Virus record (IMG/VR): IMGVR_UViG_3300024255_000159
Coordinates: 1-24,381 of that record
DNA: 24,381 nt
Reading direction: 5' to 3' (one strand)
DNA from: a virus
Shown: positions 13,809 to 24,200 of the stretch, one piece after another
Position numbering within the stretch: position 1 is the stretch's first letter
Layout: every line of letters begins with the position of its first letter
Translations under genes and position numbers: made by a program
The notes under the pieces: model-generated
Database searches by the model: none
Told to the model about the DNA's origin: nothing
What the model saw: the letters and a program-made list of their open reading frames with translations, nothing else

Positions 13809-15257
13809 TTAGTATGCCCTGATAATGTATATTGAAGTTACTCTTGGTTGTTGAATATTAAAATCAATTTGTAATGCATTTCGATTTGCCACATTATCAA
13901 GGGTAGCATTTGGCATGTTAACACTTGCAGTTAAGTTGCTTTGAGGTCTCATTCTACTACTATCAAATGCTACATCAAACTCGTCATGAGTATGTGCAAC
14001 AATCGGAGCACCAGGAGATTCATTTAGTTCAGTAAAACCAAGTCCAGGATTACTCACAAGTGTATCACCAACGGTATTGTCAGATGTTGTATAATAATTT
14101 GTAAATCCTTCAGGAATGCCAACAGTATTTCCTCCTATACCCGCAGGAACATTGCCCGAAATATATTTAGAATACCCATCAACACTAATAAATTCTTCAG
14201 TTAGGGGAGTTCTAGATAAAAACGCTGGTTTCATATTAATAGGCGGTTGCTCTGAATGTGCTTTTCCAAGCGTTTTACCAGGTTGACCTTCACCAAAACC
14301 ACTAGGAATATCATTGCCAGTGGGCCATAGTAAAGTCCATGTATCAACAACATTAGCATCTTGTGGTGCAGGGGTGTTTGCACCGGTCGTTCCAGCAGTC
14401 GTCAATCTACCAGCTACGATACCACCATATATGTTAGAGGTTCCAGCAGGTGTTATAGAGACGTTTGAGGTTCCGTTGCCCGTCCCAGCTGGGGAATCAT
14501 TTTGCCAACCTTCGTCGTCAGACCAACCAAAGTAAAACGCCACTCCCTTCGCTTCATCACCACTGACGGGATCGTCACTATCGGACGATTGTCCATCGTT
14601 ATCAGTACCTTGAGCAAAAAGAGTGTAATAAACTGGATCATAAGGAACTACTCCTTGTCCAGGTTTCGCATTATTACGACTATCAATAGTTTCTAAAGAT
14701 CCTAAATGAGTATGTCTCTTAATATGCGCTCTACCTAACTTTCTTGGTCCAGGGTAAATAGTTACAAATCCTTCCCCATCAATTTTTGTATTTCCTTGTA
14801 TTCTACCTGCATATCCAGATCTGTCATCATTATTAATATTAAAAACTAAATCAACAAAAACATCAGTAAAAATAGTAGTTACTCCAGCATCTTCATTTGT
14901 TCCGATGATAGGGTCCATTAAGATCAATGCTTTTGGATCTACATCCGCAAGACGACCAGTACCGCCAGCACTAAACTCGGCAAAATATGATGATTCCATA
15001 TCAATCAATGTTTTACCATTGAGATTAGGCATTTTAATGTTACCCACATAACCAGGAAAATTACCATCAAAATCGCTGTTGCCAGCATTATAAGTGTCTC
15101 CAATTGCTTGTGCTAATAACGGAAAATCATTAGCAGAGATACTCTGACCATCACAAATAATCCATCCAGAGGGGATTGATGTCAATCCCCCAGTCCATGG
15201 CATAATGGTGCCAATAGCAGCACCTCTTGCAGTTTTAGTTTCTTGATAGAAAGGCAT
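13809..15257 (-). CDS. Phage tail collar domain protein (482 residues)
   Basis: It begins at ATG 15257, four bases after the giant gene; the upstream bases are A-rich with no clear Shine-Dalgarno sequence. The collar domain is at residues about 13-88: G-T-I-M-P-W-T-G, P-S-G-W-I-I-C-D-G-Q-S-I, D-F-P-L-L-A-Q-A-I-G and I-K-M-P-N-L-N-G-K-T-L-I. A long Asn/Asp/Gly-rich stretch follows. Histidine pairs R-H-T-H (181-184) and A-H-T-H (421-424) bracket it, and the end is I-Y-I-I-R-A-Y. A locally acidic, GC-richer part lies around residues 215-265. The architecture matches gp12-like short tail fibre and collar proteins of myoviruses. I cannot say whether it is the gp12 equivalent or an accessory fibre. 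The collar call itself is secure. Confidence 0.83.
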   Translation of the reverse strand: MPFYQETKTARGAAIGTIMPWTGGLTSIPSGWIICDGQSISANDFPLLAQAIGDTYNAGNSDFDGNFPGYVGNIKMPNLNGKTLIDMESSYFAEFSAGGTGRLADVDPKALILMDPIIGTNEDAGVTTIFTDVFVDLVFNINNDDRSGYAGRIQGNTKIDGEGFVTIYPGPRKLGRAHIKRHTHLGSLETIDSRNNAKPGQGVVPYDPVYYTLFAQGTDNDGQSSDSDDPVSGDEAKGVAFYFGWSDDEGWQNDSPAGTGNGTSNVSITPAGTSNIYGGIVAGRLTTAGTTGANTPAPQDANVVDTWTLLWPTGNDIPSGFGEGQPGKTLGKAHSEQPPINMKPAFLSRTPLTEEFISVDGYSKYISGNVPAGIGGNTVGIPEGFTNYYTTSDNTVGDTLVSNPGLGFTELNESPGAPIVAHTHDEFDVAFDSSRMRPQSNLTASVNMPNATLDNVANRNALQIDFNIQQPRVTSIYIIRAY

Positions 15258-15261
15258 TTTT

Positions 15262-18200
15262 TTATACTTCGATTAGATACCAACCAACTTTGGAGGTAGA
15301 AACAGCAGTGTTGCCATCCGCATCAGATGATCCTGCATACACAAGAGCAAATCCTGCATAAGGTGTTTGAACAATAAGTTCACCACCATTATATCCAGAA
15401 AGACTTGCGGAGTTACCAGAAAGCATTATAGATCCTGTGTTATCAGCAGAATTCTGAACTCTAACATCACTTGGTGCTCTAACAACAAGTGATAAGTTAT
15501 AAGTCAAGATACCACCAATATCTATAATCCTAATCATGTCGCCCAATTGGGCATTTTCAGGAAGTTTAACAACAGTGTTCTGACTTACGTTTAGGAAGTA
15601 ATTTACGTTTGCTTCTGCAACAACTTCAAAGGAATCGGAATAATCCCATCTTCGACCACCTGTGGGTGAGAAGTAGTTAGTAATTCCACCAAGGGTAATC
15701 GCTTTATCAGCACGAATAGCGAAGGATTGGTTTCCTCCAGAGTTAATAGTTAGGTCACCACCATTGATCGTAACATCACCAGCAATTGCTAATGATCCGC
15801 CAAATGTACTTGTTCCTGTTCCTAAAGCAGAGAATGAACCGTATGTGGTAAAGTCTCCAGAAGAATTATCAAAGGTAAGTCTCGGTGTAGTTCCATCAAC
15901 ACCATAGATATTGAAGTTACCACCATTCAAGGTTAAATCACCTGTTGCAGTATCAATCTCGAATGTTTTTCTGAATGGAACTGCAACCGTTGTTCCATCA
16001 GATAGGTAAGAAGGACCACCGTTGGTGATTGTAAAGAACTGCTGACCTTCGATTGTAGAACCGTTGATCGTAAGTGTGTTCTCGGTAGTAAGTGTTCCCG
16101 CAATAGCAGTATTACCTGTAGGACCATCAACAACTAACTTATTAAATCCTTGACCAAAGTTAAGATCTCCACTACCGAATGTATTACCGGTTGTAGATTC
16201 GATCTTGAAGTTAACAGACTCTGGTGTACCACCGTCAGTAACAATGAATGATTGAATGTCTGTAGATACCAGTTCAACAACTTTAACAATCTCACTATTA
16301 GAAAGAAGTAAGTAATCACTAGTTGTTAAAACTCCACCGAATTCAGAAATACCAATACGAACATTAGCAGTATCAGCAAGAAGACCAGATGCACTCTGCA
16401 GTCTAACTTCTGCATCATCAGATTGATCAGACCAGAGATATTCTGCAGCAGCAAGTGTATTAGAAAGTCTAACTTCTACCGTACTATCATTAGCAACAAT
16501 GCTTGATTGTACAGGCCAATCACCATTCAGTTCACTTATGTTTGTGCCAGAGATTCTGATAAACTCACCATAATCAATATTCAATGTAGAGTTTGTTTCA
16601 CTCTGCCAATGAATAGTAACAATGTCAGTACCGTCAGAAACAATCTTCTGAACTTGTGCATCAGTAATGAGTACACTTGATACAGGATCTAATTCACCGT
16701 TGTAATCGAAGTCAAATCCAGTAATAAATGAAGCATTTGTTTGCTTATCTAACTTATTGATTACACAACCATCAGGGTGATCCGTTCTTGCTGTTGTGCC
16801 AGAGTCAGCACGAGAAACCGAGATACGGAAACCACTAGGATCATTCGGGTTGGTGATGTTAGTTAGTCCAACAACCTGAACAATTTCCGTTTGTGATTGA
16901 TCCTTTGGTAAGGTAGCACCAGTGCCATCAATACTATCAGGAGATAGGGGATCTGCTCTATCAATCAGAAGCAAATCACCAATCTGGAAATCACTAACAG
17001 ATGGTTGAGTGATCGGTAAGTTGTAAAGATTACCAGCAGCATTAACTCCAGAAACCTGGAAAGTTAAATCATCGCCAGCTGGATTACCTAAAACAGCAGC
17101 AGGAATAGTAAGAAGATCATTGTTGCTATAACCAGAACCAGGAGATACTAATTCAACAACGGCAGTACCATCACTCAATACTTGAATAGTGAACAATCCA
17201 CCTTGGCCAGTTCCACCAGTTGCTTCGATGAAAGAATATGTGGTGTTAGCAACCCAAGTTGCACTTTGAGTAGGATTGATGTTATCAATAGCAGCAATCT
17301 GACCGCCACCAAGTAAGAAAGCAGGACCACCCCAAAGACCAACACCAGCAGTATCAATTACTTTTCCTGTTTGTGAGAACTTAAGGAATGTAACATTTGG
17401 ATTTTCCAGTGAACCAACAATGTGATCGGATGGGCTAGTCGCGAATCTTGCTCTTTCAAGTTCGACAATACCAGCACTCAATCCACCATCAAGTTTAAGG
17501 TTACCAAAAACAGTGGCAGTTGCAAGAACATCAAGAGAGTTTCTAATAGTAGTCTTACCACCCAACGATGCAATAGTAACTTGGGAAGCGTTAACTCCAA
17601 GTTTTACTGCAGTTGTTGACTGACCATCACCGATATTAAGTGTTGCTGCAGGAGTAAAGATACGAGCAGAAGATGTGCCAGCAAAAGCAGCAACTTCAAG
17701 TGTGCCAGCAAGTTTAGTCTGATATGTACCAATATATGTGGTGGAAGCAAGGTTAGGTGCTGCACCACCAAGTCTGACATCACAGTTACTAGTAACATCA
17801 TCCTCAACTGTAGCAATATCAACTACCGCATTCTGCGATCTTTCATGAATTTTAAGGTTAGTTGATCCTGCATTAGAACCAATTCTAACAGTTTGAGTTG
17901 ATGAACTACTGACTGAATCACCAAGGCTAATCGATTGTGAAGATGTAGTAGAGTTACCAAGAATAATCGACTCTGCTTGATTTAAACCGACGAAGAAATC
18001 AACATTATTTGTTAAGAACTGGAATGATTCTGCAGTAGAGTTAAGATCTCCACCATCCACACTCAAGTCATCTTGAATCTGCACGTTTCCAGTAAATCTG
18101 GAATCACCGATAACAACGAAGTTCTTATCGAGTTCAGTTGAAGGATCTAATCCGATGCTGGTGTTAACACCAACGCGACCACCTACTCTATAAGTAGCGG

Positions 18201-21200
18201 ATTGATCAACAACCGCGAGATCTGTTGTAGAAACACGTAATGTTGCGAAGTCATCTCCATCAGAACTATCACCACCAACCAAGAATGCATTAGTAAGTGG
18301 GAAGTATACCTTATTGTTAGAAGGTTCGCCCAGATAGTTATTAGCGGAAACTGCACCAAGAGCATCATATGTTACTAAATTCTTACCACTGATGAACGCA
18401 TTACCAACAACATCCAAGTTAGCACGAGGATCTGAATCAGAAGATACATTAGCGGTCAATGATGCTTCTTGATTAGTTCTGCCAACTGTATTGACTCCTA
18501 ACTTATAGTCACCAGGGATATTAGTGTATGTACGTAATGCTTCTGCCCCAAGTACACCAGTTTCTTTCCAGATAGATTCGGAAATTTCAATCTTCGCACC
18601 AGGACCTTCATCAACCCAGTTGTATACATTTGCAGCGATCTCGTTAAAGAGTCTAATCTGACATGTATTTTCTGCATCTACTGCGCCAATTACATTCCAA
18701 GTTCCGTCAAAGAAGTTGTTACTGAAAGAAGAAATACGAAGTTTCTCACCAACTTTAACCTTCAGGTCTTGGTTGCTAATACCAACAGACCACTGAATTG
18801 TAACAGCAGTAGAATTGTCAGTAGTAATAGTAAAGATTTGAGCGTCAGCAATCTCTGTATAGAAGTTAGAGTAAATCCAACCTAAAGATCCAGAATAACC
18901 AACCTCTTCACCTTTGTAAATGATATCACCAGCATTAGGAACGATAGAAGAACCATAAGTGATATTCTGTAAGGTATACCAAGCAGAACCGCCATTAGCA
19001 ACTAAACCAGTATTATTTGGTGTTACATTAGAAGGAGTACCACCAGTATAATGTGTTCTGATGCTGTAAACCTGACCTTGAGCACCTACATTACCGCGAG
19101 GATTAAGTTTAAATACACCTGCTTTAACTTCGTTCTTGGTTAGAACAATGTCGCCGTCTTTATTGTCTCTGAAAGAAGATCTATCAAGAGTTGGGTCATC
19201 ACCAGCACCAACCAATGATAGGATGCGAAGTGAATCTCCCTCGAATGGGTCAACATTAATTGTTACTGGGTTGTTGAGGAACAAATCTCCTTCAACTGTT
19301 ACTTTGTCATTAAATGTAACTGCAGTGTCGAATGTAGTGACAAGTGCTCCAATAGTATCACTATCATCACCGCTATCACCTAGAACTGCCTGCTCAAGGA
19401 ACGTCTCTTCGCCTGTGATAGCGTTGATCTTACGATTACCAATATAGAGGTCACCGTTAGAGTTTAGACCCGTGTAGAAGACAATACCGCCGTCTTCACG
19501 CTTCGCTTGAGCATAGAAGTCCTGTTTGTCAGTTAGGACCACTTCCTGACGAAGTGGGAAACCAGTTGAGTAGTTACCAGGACCGAAACCAAGATATTCA
19601 AACGTGTGGTTACCAGATCTTGCAATCGATGGACGACGCAACTCAACATAGTATCTACCATCTAGAGGATATACAGAGTCACCATTGATGGGGATCTTTC
19701 TGTTTTCTGAACCGATAGAAGCGTTACCTTCTTGTGCTCTTAATCTGTTATCAACAATATTTCCATCAACATTTGATGTAGTGTTCGTAAATTGATAGGA
19801 AAGAAGTGGATCAGTAGCAAGAAGATCTGAAACTGATTCTTTTGTCTCACTATACTTGTAATCATTAAGTGTTACAAGACCATGAACATAGTTATCTGCC
19901 GCAGCTGATGATGCAGGAGGATCAACAATGGATGTATCTCTGGTTCCGTTATCTTGAACCTGGAACCACAGTGGATCATTCTTGTAATCTAATGGATACA
20001 GATTGGAGATTGGTTGAGAGAACTTATAGTTTCTAAAGTTATCACCAACACCAGCACCAGTTGGATATGGAGAGATGTTACCACGGACAGCGGTTAGATA
20101 GTAGATACCATCCTGTTGTGCAGGAATAACTTCTTGAATCTGTTCAACGTCAAAAATATAGAAACTATCTTCAATTTCAGGAACATCAGAAATATTTGAT
20201 ACTGTATAAGTATCACCGCCAGGAGTTGTTACTCTATCACCAGGAACAACTGTATAAAGATTTGCTCCCTCAATTCTATAGAGGAAGTTATCTCTACTAG
20301 ATCTAGATGCTCCTCGATAAGGAGTTATGTTATTCCAACTATCAGGTTCACCTAATAATTCCCAGAAAGTTCCATTCGATTGTGTGAATGTTGTAACAGT
20401 ATTGCCAACGTATCCCGCACCAGCAGTGTTGAAATCAAGTTTGCCAGTGACATTCTTAAGAATAACAAATGCTGTTGCTTCAATAGCTGCTGGGAAATAT
20501 GCATGAACATATGCAGAACCAGTGCAATAACCACTCCACGTTACGTAGTTGTCATCATCACTATTGAATAAATCTTCTTCAATACCAGCACCTTGAGGAG
20601 GAGAAATTTCAATAATAGTAAAGATTTCGTTCTTTAAACTCTGATTAGTAATAGTATGATCAAATACAGTTAATTCTAATCTGCTTTCGCCAAGATCATT
20701 CGTGACAGTTCTTGCACTTTGAATGGTAGTTGCAATCTTTGATTGAAACTCAATCTGAAGAGGATTTTCATATGGATCATATAGATCCTCGGGAGAACCG
20801 ATATCAATACCAGCAGTATCCAAATCTGCTAAAGAAGCACCAAGTTGTTCTGTAGGTTGTGATGGGTTGAAGAATTGTGCTACAGCAGGAGCTCCACTGC
20901 TATATGGTTCCAGAGTTAACTTTTGTGGGCGAAGTCTTCTTCTATCATCAGTTCTAGTCTTAATAACATAACCATTAAGAGGTTCACGGACGTTATCAAG
21001 ATATTGTGGAACAACATAACGCAAACGATAGATTCTATCGAGTTCGTTTCTATCATCAGAATATCTCTCATACCATGTATCTGGGGTGAATAGATTACCG
21101 GTTCCATCAACAAAATCAGGATCATGGAATCTTGTAAGAATACCGTTTTGATTTTGACCACCCGAAGATTCATCGATAACGTTAAGATACCATCTGTTGA

Positions 21201-24200
21201 AGTTAGAAGCATCAAACTTCATTGGAGATGTTTTCTTATCTCCATATACAAGGAAGTCACTACCACTGTTAGCAGTAAAGATAACTGCGTTTACACCCGC
21301 TTGTGCATCTGCTTGAGATGTATGAACCGAGAACTTCGTCTTGGTTACATAACGAGGATAGTAGTAAACATCGGTTTCTACTGGTCCACCACCAGCAATA
21401 TCAGGAAGTAGTGAGTTAGCATCAGAAGAAGTTCTGAAGAAAATAGTTTGTGCGGGTACGTTAGGTAGGGGAACATCAAAGATGTGAGGAATATCTGTCT
21501 CAAGATAAATTCCACTCACATTAGTGACATAGCGATGCAAGTCATATGACTCGTCAAGAACATACTGCTGTAGAACAATCTCTACTCCAGGATCAATTGC
21601 TTCAGTTTCTGGCGAGTAGATGTAAATACCAGCAGCTGCGTTTTCTTTAGTGGCAGCAAGTAATAAACCTGTTCCAGCAGTTGTATCAAACTCACTAGTA
21701 TTATTGAATGAATATGGATATGTATCTCTACCAGGAGCGATTACATAGTAAGGTCTATTGGTTTCAAATCCACGAGGCAATCTAACGAGACGCTTATCAG
21801 TGTCAACTGTCAATGCTCTTGGAACAAGTCTTACCGGTGTACCAGTTTGTAATCCATGGGGATCAGATTGTAATCCACCCGTATTAATAGAAAATAAAGT
21901 TGCACGTCCAGTTAAAGAGCGAGACTCGATAGGTGCTTCTACTCTTACTGCTTGACTACCGTTACCAGACAAAACCAGGTTAACATTATCAAAGTATCCT
22001 TCAATTGCTGTAGCAATGTTGGCACACTCTGGATAATTTGTATCCTGGGTAATATCATTATTGGCATACTGGAATGTTTGAGCATATTGGGAAAGATTCT
22101 CAAAATACAACCATGCAGTATTAGTTGTTCCAACTGCATTATATGCTACACCTGTTGCCTGATCTACCAATGTGATTGTAGTTGAGTTTACAATCTCGCC
22201 AATGATAGCAGTATTAACGTTAATGTTGTCAGGAAGCGAAACCGCTCCGTCATCAAGAAGACCATTTGTATAATCGTCTTGATCATATTCAATAACTCTC
22301 ATACCAGGAACAAGACCTGAAGTATCTCCAACTACAACAGTTGCACTACCATCGGTTGTTGTACAATTTTTAATCAAGAAGTTGAAGTTACGCATTGCGC
22401 CGATCATCAGGCGCTTCAGGTAATCATATGCTTCTAAAGTTTCAGTCAGTTCGTTGTCGATGAAGTCTAACTGACCACCAACTAGATAACCTTCGGCAGC
22501 AAGAATTGTATTGATGTTACCACCAAGACGCAAGTCCTTGACAGTTGCATCAACAAAGTATCCGATGTCTCTTTCACACTTACCAATCGTGATATTAGGA
22601 TTAGTTAATAGTGCAGGATACTTGGCAGTAATATGACCATAGGTCTCTTGCTGTAACCATACTCTATTCCTTTCAATTTGATTTGCCGCATCTTGTGCGT
22701 AATTAAAATCGTCATTACCATCACCATCAACATCAAGATTGATGTTAAGTCCTGCGGGAGTTAACGTAGAGAGTGATGTAGTAAATGTCTGGAATCCACT
22801 CGGAGATAGTTCAGCAGAATAAGTTTGCTTACCACCTACGCCACCAGAAGGCAGTTTAACATATAATCTATCTCCAGTTTTGGCACCAATACGATATCCA
22901 CCAATAGTAGCTGCAGGTCTGTTTGCAGGATCTTGATTAGTGTCTCCGGCAAGATACAGACTAGTATTATTACCTTGATCGTTAGATGCTTCAATATCAA
23001 TCGTATAATATTGCTGCTTAACAATTGCTGTGGCAGAAGTATTAACAACTTTTGGAGGAATGATAGCATCAATATAACCACCTTTATCTTGGTTGAAGGA
23101 GAATCCTTTGAAACCAATTGCGTGAAGTGATGTATTACCGAAGTTGGAGTTCGAGTTGGTGATAGACATGTCACCACCACTTTCCATCAGGAAGTGATCG
23201 TGGAAACCAACAGCGAAGACCGAGACGCACTGAATGAAAGAGTCATCCGTTGCACGAATGTGGAAGTTTCTCCAATCATCCTTCCAGTATGCATCACCTT
23301 TAGTGTGATAAGGAATGGTAGCAAATGCATCAGTGAGTGCTGCTTGATTCCAAGTGTTAGTAAATCTATCGTAACGAATGAACGCTCTGTCATCTTTCTG
23401 GAGCGAAACACCCGTGTACTGTGCAACAACCATCGACTTGAATCCAGTTGCCTTGGATCCATCCGCCCACATACCACACTGCCCCCAGGTGGATCTGATG
23501 GAGCAGTTAAAGACATATGGTGATGCAGACTCAACCGAGTCAATTTCTGCTTGGATAACACCGTTAGTGCCAAGACCATTAGCAGCTGTGTATGTTGTAC
23601 CAGAAACTAATCCCAGACCAGCAGCATTGATGGGAATAGTATAGGAGAATACTTTGGGATTATCCTGATCAACTGTGTCAACCTTGAATGTACCGTTGAC
23701 ATTCTCTGATAATCCGCTATTGATAACAGCGATGTACTGACCCCTAAAATATCCGTGGTCAATCTTTGTGGATACAGTAATTCGAGCAGAAGATCCAGGA
23801 GCAATGTCTACAATCTCGATACTCTCGATTGTTCTGGTATCAGATAGAGGACCAACAATCCTATTCTCTTGTACCAGTGCTTCTAAATCGCCATCATCGA
23901 TGGTGGGTTGGAACTGTGCGAATGCTCTACCAACTTTCTCGTAATAACGATCGAGTTCAGCATTATCCGCATAAGTCATGATAGTGATCTTATGGTGCGA
24001 ATACTCGGGAATCGCTAATGAAGAGAAATCGGATGGATTGTTGTATACCTTACCAACACGATCTGCCTGATCATACAAAGGAGAGTTCTCGGAAAGATCA
24101 CCATCCTTGATAGTGAACTGCCACAGATAACAACCACCGGTCAAGTTAAAGATAGAAGTTCTTCCATAAGCACCATCTACGGGATCAGGAACAAACAGAG

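Noticed and set aside
19136-19447. Plus-strand open frame of 103 codons
   Set aside because: Ser/Pro-rich antisense shadow of the giant fibre gene with no domain or ribosome binding site.
23194-23523. Plus-strand open frame of 109 codons
   Set aside because: It lies fully antisense to the conserved N-terminal region of the giant fibre, has no recognisable protein features, and no other plus-strand gene exists in the window.
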